Shown here: positions 1 to 10,592 of the stretch, one piece after another | Layout: the number at the start of each line of letters is the position of its first letter | How positions within the stretch are numbered: the stretch's first letter is position 1 | Notes under the pieces: model-generated | What the model was told of the DNA's origin: nothing | Databases searched by the model: none | The model's input: only the letters and a program-made list of their open reading frames with translations | Source of the DNA: a bacterium | GTDB lineage: Bacteria > Myxococcota_A > Bradymonadia > UBA7976 > UBA1532 | DNA: 64,000 bases | Direction of reading: 5' to 3' | Assembly: GCA_030426085.1 (NCBI GenBank) | Contig: JAUHYW010000025.1 | Location: 51,899 to 115,898 of the forward strand | Made by a program: the position numbers and the translations under genes

Positions 1-1835
1 GCGGCGTAGGGCTCGCACAGCTTCAGCGCCCGCTTGGGGTCGCTGGCGATGAGCGTGCGGGCCAGCGCCAGGGCCTCGTCCCGCTGGATGTCGAACTGGT
101 GGTCCTGCTTGCTCGCCGCGATCTCGGCCCGCCGCTCGGGCACCTCGGCGGCCAGCGTATCGAGCAGCGTCTTGACCTCGTCCAGTCGACCCTGCTTGGC
201 CAGCCGGGCGGCCCGGGTCAGCTCCCGATCGGCGCGCTCCAGGCGGGCCTCGAGGCCGTTGGCCTTCTCGGCGAGGTCGGCCGCCTCGATGCGCAGATCG
301 GTGATGCCCGGCGGGGTGCCGGTCACCTCGGCCATCTCTTCTTCGAGGATCTCGATCGACTGCCGGATGGCGCCCACCCGCTCCAGCCGGGGGCGCACGT
401 CGCCCAGGCGGGTCGAGAGCAGGTCGACCTTGGCCCGGAACGGCGACAGCCAGCGCTGCAAGACCGTCGACCGCAGGCGCTCGAGCGTCTCGGCGCTCGG
501 GCCCTGCCCGGCGATGCCCAGGTCCAGCTCGTTGAGCGCCTGCTCGAAGCGGCCCTCGTCGAGGAGCTGCCGGATGCGGTCGGTGAGCGCCGCCTCGCGG
601 GCCCGCTTCTCGACCTCCTCGGTCAGCTCGGCGAAGCGCTCCTCGAGCTGCTCGGCGAAGTCGGACTCGAGCAGGTGCCACCAGTCGCGCCGCTGGCCGA
701 GGCGCTTGAGGGCCGCCTCGACGTTGCTGTGCTGGCTGACGAGGCGCTCGGTGTCGGTCAGGTGCTTGCTGACCACCGCCCGGATCTTGGGCCGCACCCG
801 CACCGTCAGGGTGTGGATCGCCTGGTCGATGGGCACGAGGTCGGGGCCGTCGAAGCGCACCATGCGCTCCCCGCGGGCCCGGCGGGACTCGTAGTCCTCC
901 AGGGCGCGCAGGTTGGGGCCCAGCTCGTCGAGGGCGCCCATCGTCGAGATCTCGTCCTGGGCCCGCTCCTCGGTCTGGATGCGGCGGTCGATGAGGTCGC
1001 GCTCTTTGCGCAGCTCGTCGATGTCGATCAGATCCTGGAAGTGCGGCGCGTCGTCGAGCAGCGCGTCGAAGATCGAGCGCGCGTCGCGCAGGGACTCGAG
1101 GAAGGCCCCCGGCTTGATCAGCTCCCGGGCCTCGCGCAGCCGGTCGCGGAAGCGCTCCCGCTCCTCGTGGCGGCGCTTGGCCGAGGCCAGATCGGCGTCG
1201 CACAGCGCCAGCCGCTGGGGGTCGTGCTTGGCCCGGCTGAGCTTGTGCAGCGTCTGCTCGGCGGCCTCGAAGTCGTTGACCTGCAACGCACCTTCGAATT
1301 GCCGCAGAAGCTGGGGGAACCGCATCTCCTGCCGCTCGAGCACCGCGTTGTGCAGCAGGCCGAGGATGGGCTCGTCCATGCCCTTGAGCTCGAGGCTCAG
1401 GCTGTCGATGACCTCTTGATAGCGCTCGTCGTTGAGCGGGGCGACGTAGTCGGTGCCCACGAGGCGGCTGGCCTCCTGGGCCAGCTCGATGAGCGGGTTG
1501 TCCGAGCGGCGGCCGAGCAGGGCCTGCACCACCGCCGAGAAGTTGCCCTTCATGCCGCCCGCCGACGAGCCCTCGCCCACCGCCGGGGACTCGCCGGTGC
1601 GCCGGCTCTCGATGCGGAAGTTGCCGGTGGCCCCCGGCGTGCCCATGCCGCCGACGATCGACTTGCGGGCTCGGGGGATGGCCGGCCGCCCGCCGGGACG
1701 GGCCAGCGAGCCGCGGTCCTTCAGCGAGGCGCCGCGCTTGGGTGACGGCTTGTCGTCGCCCTTGTCGTCGCTCGTGCCGCCGCGCCGGTAGTTCTGAAAC
1801 AGCCGGGCGCGGCTGGTCTGGTTGTCGTCCACCAT
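1..1835 (-). CDS. Coiled-coil protein, partial (3' end outside window)
   Basis: Reading from the ATG at 1835 the frame stays open to the window edge (611 codons), so the C-terminus is missing. Residues 1-100 are polar, Gly/Ser/Lys-rich and probably disordered, beginning MVDDNQTSRARLFQNYRRGG. The rest is a long run of charged heptad-like helices rich in Glu, Arg and Leu, as in cytoplasmic coiled-coil or TPR-like scaffolds. There is no signal peptide or transmembrane segment. It lies 58 bp after the stop of the kinase-like gene on the same strand and is probably the last visible gene of that operon. No family recognised; a role as partner or substrate of the kinase-like protein is only inference. 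Large open frames on the opposite strand here are shadows. Confidence 0.75.
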   Translation of the reverse strand, partial: MVDDNQTSRARLFQNYRRGGTSDDKGDDKPSPKRGASLKDRGSLARPGGRPAIPRARKSIVGGMGTPGATGNFRIESRRTGESPAVGEGSSAGGMKGNFSAVVQALLGRRSDNPLIELAQEASRLVGTDYVAPLNDERYQEVIDSLSLELKGMDEPILGLLHNAVLERQEMRFPQLLRQFEGALQVNDFEAAEQTLHKLSRAKHDPQRLALCDADLASAKRRHEERERFRDRLREARELIKPGAFLESLRDARSIFDALLDDAPHFQDLIDIDELRKERDLIDRRIQTEERAQDEISTMGALDELGPNLRALEDYESRRARGERMVRFDGPDLVPIDQAIHTLTVRVRPKIRAVVSKHLTDTERLVSQHSNVEAALKRLGQRRDWWHLLESDFAEQLEERFAELTEEVEKRAREAALTDRIRQLLDEGRFEQALNELDLGIAGQGPSAETLERLRSTVLQRWLSPFRAKVDLLSTRLGDVRPRLERVGAIRQSIEILEEEMAEVTGTPPGITDLRIEAADLAEKANGLEARLERADRELTRAARLAKQGRLDEVKTLLDTLAAEVPERRAEIAASKQDHQFDIQRDEALALARTLIASDPKRALKLCEPYA

Positions 1836-1893
1836 TCGGGTGTCCTCGCGCGTGGCCCGGAGGGCCTCATCGGGAGCGGCAGCGCCGCGTCGC

Positions 1894-4836
1894 CTACCAG
1901 TCGTCGGTCAGATAGGCCGGCTTGCTGCCGCCTTCTTTGGTCTCGGGCGGCTTGGGGGTCGGCGCCTTCGGCTTCTCCTTGTCGGGCGCCTTGGTGCCGG
2001 CCCCGTCCGGCTTGCGCCGGCTGTCGGGCGAGGCCGCTTTCTCCCGCGCCGCCTTCTCCCGCTCGATCTGCTCGCGCAGCTTCTCGGCCCGCTCGCGCAT
2101 GAGCCGGCGGGCGCGCTGATCTTCGGTCTCGCGGGGGCGGGTGCGCCGGGTGCGCGACCGGCGGGCCTTGCGGGCCTGCGCGGCGGCTGCGGCGGCGGCC
2201 TCTTCTTCCTGCCGCTTCTTCTCGGCGGCCTCCTCTTCGAGGCGCTTCTTCTCGGCCTCGGCCGCCAGCCGCTTCTGCTCGGCTTCGGCTTCGAGCCGCT
2301 TCTTCTCGGCCTCGGCTTCGAGCCGCTTCTTCTCGGCCTCGGCTTCGAGCCGCTTCTTCTCGGCCGCGGGGTCGGGCGTCGCCGCCGCGCCCTTCTCGGC
2401 GCCGGTCACCGTCTTCTCGGGGGTCGGCTTCTCCGGGTCGCGGGGTTCGGGCGGGGGTCGCAGCAGCACGATGGCGGCGATGACCGCCACCACCACCAGC
2501 GCCGACAGGGCGATCCAGACCGTCTTCTGGTCCTGCTGCCGGGGCGGCGGGGCCGCCGGGCGCGGGGTGCGGGTCCGCTCGGGCGGGGGCGTGGTGCGCC
2601 GCTCGGGCGGGCTCATCATCGAGGCCGGCAGCCGGTTGGGCAGGGTGCGGGCGTCCGAGATGGCCGCCCCGCTGGGGATCGCCGCCGCAGCCGGGGCCGA
2701 CAGCGGGTCGAGCACCCGCCGGGCCGCCTGCACGTCGGGGTCGCCGGCCCGCCGCTGCTCGGCCTCGTCGAGCTCGACCCGCAGGTCGCTCATCAGCCGC
2801 TTGACGGTGTCGTCCTCCGGCCGCCGCCGCTGGAGACGGGTCAGCAGCTCGGCCCGGCCGGCCAGCCCGGCTTCGTTGCCCAGCTTGTCCAGCCCGCGCA
2901 CGTAGAGCGACAGCGTCTGGTGGGCCTCCGAGGCCCGCTCCGAGCGCTCGCGGAAGCGCCGACGCCAGGTCTTGAGCGCGTCGAGGGCCTCGGTGCTCCA
3001 GCCCCGGTCGAGGTCGGTGTCCCGCAGCGCGTCGGAGACCGCCCGGCACGCCTCGCCGAGCCCGTCGGCGTCGGTCCGCACCCGATCGGTGGCCTCCCGG
3101 TCGACGGTGCGCAGCCGCAGATCCATGTTCTCGAGGACCCGGTCGAACAGCTTCTCGGCCCGGTTGAGCGGGAAGCAGCCCCGCTGCCCGGCCGACAGCT
3201 TCATCGCCGAGACGATCGCCGGCACGACCTCGGCCGGGTGGGGCGGGGTCTCGGCCCCGGGGGTGTCGGTCTCGTCCCACGCCCGCTGCAGCGCTTGCAG
3301 CTCGCGCACCCCGGGGGCGTCGGCGTACTGCTCGAAGCCCTCCAGCGAGACCCGGCCCTGGCGGGCGAAGCGCCGCCGGGCGGCCTGCACCGCCAGCTCG
3401 CTCTGGTCGACCTCGGTCTTGCGGGCCGCGGGGGCCGGCAGCGCGGTGAACTGCTCCCGCAGCATGGGGAAGCGCTCGTACAGCGCGTCGTGGTAGCGCA
3501 CCTTGCTCAGCGAGGCGAGCCCGTCGGCGATGAGCGCCCGGGCCTTCTCCTTGTCGCCGGCGTCGAGCAGGGCCAGCCCCGCCCGGCCGTCGCGCAGGCC
3601 CTTGGCCTCGTGCTCGAGGTCGCCGAGCAGCGAGCTGACCGAGGGGTGGTCGGCCAGCCGGGTGCGCAGGCCGGTGATCTGCTTCGCCGCCTCGGACCAG
3701 TCGAGGTTGGCCATCGCCGTGGCGATGCCGTGCGCCTCGCGGGCGTAGCCCGGCGCCCGGCGGGAGACCGCGGCGAGCGCCCGCAGGTGGTAGCTCTCGA
3801 GCGACTTGCCGATGTCGAAGCCGCCCGCCTCATCGGCGCTCTTCACCGCGGCCCACAGCCGGGTGATGAGCTGCCCGTCGGGGCCGGCGATCTCCTCGGC
3901 CTGAGCCAGCAGCGCCCGGCCGTCCATCTGCAGGGCCTGATCGCGGGCGGCCAGCGCGATCTCGGCCGCGGCGGCCGCCTGCTCCGAGAGGCCCACCCGA
4001 TCGTCGTCGCTGGCCTCGCGGGCGTCGAGCAGGCACGCCTTGACGAAGCCGAGCAGGTTCTCCGGGCGGTCGCCGAGCATCGCCTCGACCGCCATCAACG
4101 TCGAGAGGAACTCGTCGAGCGAGGCCCCCTCGGGGTGGCGCACGAGGTCTTCGAGCAGCAGGCGCACCGCGCGGTAGTAGCGGCTCCAGCGGCCCGGCGG
4201 GTCGTAGATGCGCCCGCTCCACTCGCTGACCGTCTCGCCCCCGGCGAGCAGCGCGTCGAGGTAGCTGGCGGTGGTGCGCAGGTCGGCCGGCAGCCAGCCG
4301 GTCTCCGGGGCGCGGCTGTCGGCGACCACGTTCCAGTCGAGGATGACCACCCGCCCCGAGACGTGATCCCAGAAGATGGCGTCCGACTTGAGGTCCTGGG
4401 CCCGCAGGCCCAGCGAGGTGGCCGTCGTCAGCGCCTCGCCGATGCGGATGGTGATGCCCACCGCCTGCTCGGGGCGCACGATCTGGCGGTTGGAGAAGAG
4501 CCGGGCCAGAGGCCGCCCGGGGGCCACCTCCATCACGAAGAAGCGCTCGTCGGGGTCCCGGTCGAGCACCTTGGGGAAGCCCGACTGGCTGTCGGGGCGG
4601 TCGGGGAACAGCTCCCGCTCCTGCCGGCGCAGGGCCTGGAGCCGGTCGGCCTCCTGCATGAACGCCCGGGGCGAGAGGCTGATGTCGTCCTTCATCGCCT
4701 TGATGGCGACCTGATCCCCGGCGGGGTCGGTGGCCAGCAGCACCCGGGCGGTGTGCCCCTCGCCCAGCACCCGGACCGGGGCGTAGCGGCGATCGTCGGC
4801 GTAGAGGACGCGGAGCCCGTCGGCGCTGTTGCTCAT
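1894..4836 (-). CDS. Membrane-anchored Ser/Thr kinase-like protein with degenerate catalytic motifs
   Basis: 980 residues. The N-terminal ~260 residues are a protein-kinase-like domain: glycine loop GEGHTARV (25-32) and lysine in VAIK (K46). The catalytic loop reads AQDLKSDA (146-153), keeping Asp148 and Lys150 but replacing the usual His, Arg and Asn, and the DFG position reads DWN (167-169). Activity is therefore doubtful and a pseudokinase or atypical kinase is likely. A helical region follows, then one transmembrane helix (VWIALSALVVVAVIAAIVLL), then a highly charged repeated tail of KKRLEAEAE units. The start at 4836 (MSNSADG) was chosen because it overlaps the upstream stop as ATGA (4833-4836) and begins just before the kinase fold; upstream extension of the frame is not coding-like. 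The downstream neighbour is a coiled-coil protein. Confidence 0.82.
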   Translation of the reverse strand: MSNSADGLRVLYADDRRYAPVRVLGEGHTARVLLATDPAGDQVAIKAMKDDISLSPRAFMQEADRLQALRRQERELFPDRPDSQSGFPKVLDRDPDERFFVMEVAPGRPLARLFSNRQIVRPEQAVGITIRIGEALTTATSLGLRAQDLKSDAIFWDHVSGRVVILDWNVVADSRAPETGWLPADLRTTASYLDALLAGGETVSEWSGRIYDPPGRWSRYYRAVRLLLEDLVRHPEGASLDEFLSTLMAVEAMLGDRPENLLGFVKACLLDAREASDDDRVGLSEQAAAAAEIALAARDQALQMDGRALLAQAEEIAGPDGQLITRLWAAVKSADEAGGFDIGKSLESYHLRALAAVSRRAPGYAREAHGIATAMANLDWSEAAKQITGLRTRLADHPSVSSLLGDLEHEAKGLRDGRAGLALLDAGDKEKARALIADGLASLSKVRYHDALYERFPMLREQFTALPAPAARKTEVDQSELAVQAARRRFARQGRVSLEGFEQYADAPGVRELQALQRAWDETDTPGAETPPHPAEVVPAIVSAMKLSAGQRGCFPLNRAEKLFDRVLENMDLRLRTVDREATDRVRTDADGLGEACRAVSDALRDTDLDRGWSTEALDALKTWRRRFRERSERASEAHQTLSLYVRGLDKLGNEAGLAGRAELLTRLQRRRPEDDTVKRLMSDLRVELDEAEQRRAGDPDVQAARRVLDPLSAPAAAAIPSGAAISDARTLPNRLPASMMSPPERRTTPPPERTRTPRPAAPPPRQQDQKTVWIALSALVVVAVIAAIVLLRPPPEPRDPEKPTPEKTVTGAEKGAAATPDPAAEKKRLEAEAEKKRLEAEAEKKRLEAEAEQKRLAAEAEKKRLEEEAAEKKRQEEEAAAAAAAQARKARRSRTRRTRPRETEDQRARRLMRERAEKLREQIEREKAAREKAASPDSRRKPDGAGTKAPDKEKPKAPTPKPPETKEGGSKPAYLTDDW

Positions 4837-5303
4837 CGTCCGCCCGCCGATCCCGAGCCGCGCCCGTCTTCGTAATCGATGATCAGATCGCCCACCCGCT
4901 CCTGCTGCCCGGGGGCGAGGCGCCCGGCGACGACCTCCCGGGTCGCGCCGTCCTTGTCGAAGCGCAGGGTCACCTCGACGTCCCGCCCCAGCCCGCGCTT
5001 GATGTCGAGGGCCACCAGCAGCCCGTCCCGGGCGGGGATGGCGTCGAGGTCGCTGCGGGCGCTCCACCCGCGGGCCGCCGAGAGGCTGGTCGAGGCGAAC
5101 TCGCTGGGGCCGAAGGCGTCGCGCACCACCAGGCGCCCGGTCAGGGTGCGCAGCCGGGGCATGAAGGCCAGCCCCAGGCCGATGAGCACCACCGCCGCCC
5201 CGCCCACGATGATCCCGATCGGCGGGCCGCCGCTCCCGTCCTGGGCGAGGGCCGACAGGGGCACGAGCCAGCCGGCGAGGCCGATCGCCGCCGTCGTTCG
5301 CAT
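4833..5303 (-). CDS. Small membrane protein upstream of kinase-like gene
   Basis: 156 residues starting MRTTAAIGLAGW. A Sec-type signal sequence ending near LSALAQ is followed by a second hydrophobic segment (IGIIVGGAAVVLIGLGLAF), then a compact soluble domain of ~90 residues rich in beta-strand character, ending GSGSAGGR. The stop overlaps the start of the kinase-like gene by four bases (ATGA), so the two are probably translationally coupled and may work together in the inner membrane. An AGGAG lies about 12 bases before the chosen ATG. No family recognised. The soluble domain could be a small ligand or FHA-like module, but no diagnostic residues are seen. Confidence 0.7.
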   Translation of the reverse strand: MRTTAAIGLAGWLVPLSALAQDGSGGPPIGIIVGGAAVVLIGLGLAFMPRLRTLTGRLVVRDAFGPSEFASTSLSAARGWSARSDLDAIPARDGLLVALDIKRGLGRDVEVTLRFDKDGATREVVAGRLAPGQQERVGDLIIDYEDGRGSGSAGGR

Positions 5304-5490
5304 CCCGCGCACACGCTCCTCCAACGCTCTGGACCGGGCCGGTGTGGCCGGACTCCAGTGGGCATGACACGGGAGATCACGGTCATTGTCAAATTGGAGA
5401 TTCGGGAGGAACGCCGCGTCGGGAGTCCGTCGCGGGCCGCCGCGGCGGACGGCTTGCCCGGATGGCGCCCGCCGGGGCACCATCCGGCCC

Positions 5491-6432
5491 ATGCAGTCAT
5501 CGATCACATCCGCCGCGCGCCGCCCGGCGCACCGCCGGGAACAGCGGGCGGCCTTCGCCTCGTGGTTCATCCTCGCCTCGCTCGCCGCCGCGTCCGGCGG
5601 CTGTGGTGGGTCCGACTCCCGATCGGTACGCCCCGATCGGCCCCCGTCGTCCGATCGGACGCCGCCCGCCGACAAGCCGTCCGGCGGCGCGCTGTCGGTG
5701 CAGCTCGCCCGCACCCTGCCCGGGGGCGGGGGGCCGGCGGCGGTGGTCACCTTCGCGGTCTTCCGCCCGGCGCCGCTCGACGACGCCGATGGGGTGACCG
5801 AGGCCGCCGAGGCCCGGATGGCGAAGGGCTTCGCCGAGCCGCCGCCCGCGCTGGGCGACTTCGCCGAGGGGCAGCCGCCGAAGCCGACCCTCATCGCCGC
5901 GCCGGTGGACGGCGCGCTGCCCCTCGACCTCGCCGCCCTCGCCGCCGGCGCCGGGGAGGCGGCCCCGGCCATCACCGGCGCCCGCTCGGTGATCTTCGTG
6001 CGCTACGCCGGGCCCGTCGTCGAGGCCCACGAACACCTCGAAGGGGCCGCGCTGGGGGCCGCGCTGGTCGCCGGCGCCGCCGACGCGGTGGTCGACCTCG
6101 GCACCCGCCGGGCGTGGACCGCCGCCGGCTTCGCGCAGTGGATGGCGTCCGAGGGCTGGCTGGCCGATCAGGTCACCGTCGACGCCGAGCAGGCCGAGGA
6201 CGGCACGGTGACCTTCTTCACCCGGGGCATGGCCCGCTTCGGGCAGCCCGACCTGGAGGCCGCCGGGGTGCCGCCGGCCGAGGCCCGCGACCGTTTCGCG
6301 GCCTTCCAGGCGCTGCTGACGGCCTTGCGGGCCCACGGGGCGGCGAAGCCGGGCGACACGGTGGACGGGGTGGCGCTCGGTCGCTGCGCGCGGCCGCCGG
6401 AGGCGATCGAGCGCACGTGCGTCGCCATGTGA
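5491..6432 (+). CDS. Putative lipoprotein of unknown function
   Basis: 313 residues. The N-terminus has basic residues, a hydrophobic stretch (FASWFILASLAAA) and SGGC, a plausible though not classical lipobox. A low-complexity Pro/Ser/Asp/Arg linker follows, then a globular Ala/Gly-rich domain of ~240 residues. Its 3' end overlaps the start region of the Omp85-family gene, implying coupled expression; a periplasmic accessory role to that barrel is inference. The frame is open further upstream, but the ATG at 5491 is the first that gives a signal sequence. No Shine-Dalgarno is obvious. Confidence 0.65.
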   Translation: MQSSITSAARRPAHRREQRAAFASWFILASLAAASGGCGGSDSRSVRPDRPPSSDRTPPADKPSGGALSVQLARTLPGGGGPAAVVTFAVFRPAPLDDADGVTEAAEARMAKGFAEPPPALGDFAEGQPPKPTLIAAPVDGALPLDLAALAAGAGEAAPAITGARSVIFVRYAGPVVEAHEHLEGAALGAALVAGAADAVVDLGTRRAWTAAGFAQWMASEGWLADQVTVDAEQAEDGTVTFFTRGMARFGQPDLEAAGVPPAEARDRFAAFQALLTALRAHGAAKPGDTVDGVALGRCARPPEAIERTCVAM

Positions 6433-8861
6433 GGCCGCCGTTCGAGGGGCCGGCGCTGCTGGGGCTGCTGCTGGGGCTGCTGGCCCGGCCGGGCCCGGTC
6501 GAGGCCCAGCCGCCGACGTCCGTCGACATCCCCGACATGACCCGGGTCATGGAGGCCGCCGAGCCGCCCGGCCCCGACGCGCCGCCCGACCCCGACGCCC
6601 CCTCCGCCGCGCCCGAGACCTCGGCCGCGCCCCCCGCGTGGAGGGCCCACCTCGGTGATCTGGTCCCGGCCGCCGCCGGCCCCCCGCCCCGGGTGCGGGC
6701 GGTGCGCTTCGCCGACAGCCGCCCGCCGACCCCCGAGGCCCGGGTGGCGCTCGACGCGCTCGTGGGCCAGCGGGCGACCCCCGAGGCCCTCGATGATCTG
6801 GTGCGGGCCCTGGCCGACCCCGACGCGCCGGGCCTCGATCTGCGGCAGGAGCCCACCGACGACCCGGGCGTGATCGACGTGATGGTCATCGGCGAAGCCC
6901 GCCTGCGCCGGGTCGGCCGGATGCGGCCCACCACCGCCCCCATCGGCGCGCCCGACCCCGAGGGCGCCCGGCGGCTCATGCGGCGCATCGAGGGCATCGT
7001 CTCCCCGTTTGCGCTCGAAGAGGGGCAGGTCTTCCACCCGTGGTTCGAGCGGCGGGACACCGCCCGCATCCGGCGCTACTTCATCGAGCAGGGCCACCCC
7101 TTCGCCCGGGTCGTCGCCCGCCGCTTCGAGACCCCCGGGGTCGTCGACATCACCTGGCGGGTCACCCCCGGGCCGGCGCTGGCCGTCGGCGAGGTGAGCC
7201 TCGCCGGCCTGCCCGACCTCGCCGCGGCCCCGGCCCTGCGCACCGCCGCCGGCCAGCCGGCCCGGCCGTGGGTCATCGCCGAGGACATCGAGCGCCTGCG
7301 GGGCCACGTCTGCCGGGCCGGCTTCCCCGAGGCCCGGGTCTCGGTCGAGGCGGCGCTCGGCCGGCGGGCGCTGGGCATCGAGTTCGTCGTCGAGCCGGGC
7401 CCCGCGCGCCGCATCCGGTCGCTGGCGGTCGAGGCCCCGAGCTTGCCGGCGGCCATCCTGACCGACCTGCCGGTGGCCGACGGCGGCCCGTGGTGCCCCG
7501 ACCGGGCCGCCGCCGCCGCCGCCGCGATCCGGGACCGCCTCGAGGCCGCCGGGCGCCCCGACGCCGACGTGCAGTGGACCGCCGAGCCCGCCGACGGGGG
7601 CATCGCCCTGACCCTGCGCATCGCCGACGCCCGCGCGGTCCGCATCGGCCGGGTGTGGTTCGCCGGCAACCGGGTCACCCGGGTCGACCTGCTGCGGGAG
7701 CTGATCACGGTGCGCCCCGGCGACCTCTACGACCCCGAGGCCATCGAGGACAGCGTGCAGGCGCTGCGCCGCACCGCGCTCTTCCGCCGGGTCGAGGCCC
7801 GCACCGTGCCCGGCCCCCACCCCGGCGTGCGGCACCTCGTCTTCACCCTGCTCGAGCGGGAGCCGTTCTCCATCGACCTCAGCCGGCAGTCGCTGACGCT
7901 GCACAACCTCGACCTCGCGGACACCACCACCGACGTGCGCGCGCTGCGGGCGGGGGCCGCGCTGCGGGGGGCCGGGCAGCGGCTGGTGCTCTACGCCCAG
8001 CCCGACTGGCAGGGGCTGCACCTGTTCGACCCCTACGTGCTGCCGATCCTGGGGGTCGAGGGCCGCCTCGACCGGCGGACGCGCACCTTCGGGGCCGACG
8101 TCGAGGAGACGTGGTACGCGCTCCAGGGCGAGGCCGGGCTGCGGCTGCTCGACGACCGCCTGATCATCCTGCCGGGGCTGATGGGGGAGCTGACCTTCCC
8201 CGAGGGCGTCTCGTCGAGCGCCGGGCTGCCGGTGGCCGACGACACCACCGCGCTCGTCGCCGCCGGCCTGCGCATGCGGGCCCGGTTCGAGCGGCTCGAC
8301 GACGAGCGGGTGCCGTACCTCGGGCTCCGGGTCGAGGGTCACATCTGGCGGGCCCTGCCGTGGCTGGGCAGCGACCTCGACCTGACCCGCTGGCGGGCGG
8401 CGCTCGACCTGCGGCTGCCGCTCGCCCGATTCGAAGGCGACCGCCACCTCGTGCTCGGGCTGAGCGTCGGCGGAGGCGACATCACCCGCCACAACGACCG
8501 GGCGCTGGCCGCCCACCACCGGCTGACGCCCAAGATCCGGGGCTACGAGAGCCTGCGGTTCCGCCATCCGGTCGGCGAAGAGCTGCTCGAGATCGGCGGC
8601 CAGAGCGCGCTGACCGCGGCGGTGGAGCTGCGGGTGCCCATGCCCTATGCCCGGCGGCACGCGCTGGTGCCCTTCGTCGACGGCGCCGCCCTCGGCGACC
8701 GGGGCGTGCCGCTGTTCGACGAGCTGTTCGGCGCGCCGGGGCTGACCTACGTCTACAGCTTCTTCGACGAGCGGCTGGAGGGCTACCTGCGGGTGGCCTT
8801 CCCCCTGCGGACCGACGTCGACCTGGAGTACGTGGGCTTCGGGATGGACGGCAGCTTCTGA
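6417..8861 (+). CDS. Omp85-family outer-membrane protein (POTRA domains plus beta-barrel)
   Basis: About 814 residues from a GTG at 6417, preceded by GGAGG 13 bases upstream; a second GTG at 6429, overlapping the preceding stop, is the alternative. The N-terminus is a signal peptide ending near PVEAQ. The periplasmic half carries repeated POTRA-like units, for example IRRYFIEQGHPFARVVARRF and VWFAGNRVTRVDLLRELI, the latter very typical of BamA/TamA POTRA domains. From about residue 480 the sequence becomes an Omp85-type barrel ending in a terminal Phe (MDGSF), as expected for Bam-dependent insertion. Residues LTPKIRGYESLRFRHPVG resemble the conserved L6 region, where VRGF is usual. It fits the BamA/TamA superfamily; whether it inserts, translocates or exports a partner such as the adjacent lipoprotein is not shown. 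Confidence 0.85.
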   Translation: MRRHVRPPFEGPALLGLLLGLLARPGPVEAQPPTSVDIPDMTRVMEAAEPPGPDAPPDPDAPSAAPETSAAPPAWRAHLGDLVPAAAGPPPRVRAVRFADSRPPTPEARVALDALVGQRATPEALDDLVRALADPDAPGLDLRQEPTDDPGVIDVMVIGEARLRRVGRMRPTTAPIGAPDPEGARRLMRRIEGIVSPFALEEGQVFHPWFERRDTARIRRYFIEQGHPFARVVARRFETPGVVDITWRVTPGPALAVGEVSLAGLPDLAAAPALRTAAGQPARPWVIAEDIERLRGHVCRAGFPEARVSVEAALGRRALGIEFVVEPGPARRIRSLAVEAPSLPAAILTDLPVADGGPWCPDRAAAAAAAIRDRLEAAGRPDADVQWTAEPADGGIALTLRIADARAVRIGRVWFAGNRVTRVDLLRELITVRPGDLYDPEAIEDSVQALRRTALFRRVEARTVPGPHPGVRHLVFTLLEREPFSIDLSRQSLTLHNLDLADTTTDVRALRAGAALRGAGQRLVLYAQPDWQGLHLFDPYVLPILGVEGRLDRRTRTFGADVEETWYALQGEAGLRLLDDRLIILPGLMGELTFPEGVSSSAGLPVADDTTALVAAGLRMRARFERLDDERVPYLGLRVEGHIWRALPWLGSDLDLTRWRAALDLRLPLARFEGDRHLVLGLSVGGGDITRHNDRALAAHHRLTPKIRGYESLRFRHPVGEELLEIGGQSALTAAVELRVPMPYARRHALVPFVDGAALGDRGVPLFDELFGAPGLTYVYSFFDERLEGYLRVAFPLRTDVDLEYVGFGMDGSF

Positions 8862-8985
8862 CCGAAGCCGGCCGCGGTGGGATGGGGATGCCGGGGGTGG
8901 GGCGCCGGGGTCAGCCGAGGACGGCTGGGCTCACCGGCGCCGGCGGTCGGTCGACCGCGAGAGGCAGGAGGCTCGGAGGCCGAGC

Positions 8986-10395
<1,410 letters not shown>

Positions 10396-10592
10396 TCAGG
10401 ACTCCCCAGTCGTCGTGAGCCGCCGACCATCAACCACGGGCCGGCGACCATCCAGTGCAAAAAGCTGCCCCCGATACGGGGCGACGGCACCGCTCCGTCG
10501 GACCCATCGTGGGCGAGAGGCGGATCGTCACCGCTGTGTCGGGTTCGAATCAAGTTCGGGGACGAAAAGCCCGTCGTTCGGTGTAGCGAACT

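Noticed and set aside
5358..6416. Very long plus-strand frame 5358-8861
   Set aside because: Only the part from about 6417 is coding; upstream it is an Arg/Gly-rich shadow of the lipoprotein gene at 5491.
10535..10575. tRNA-like T-loop (GGTTCGAATC)
   Set aside because: The flanking bases do not form a T-stem and no acceptor or anticodon arm can be folded around it.
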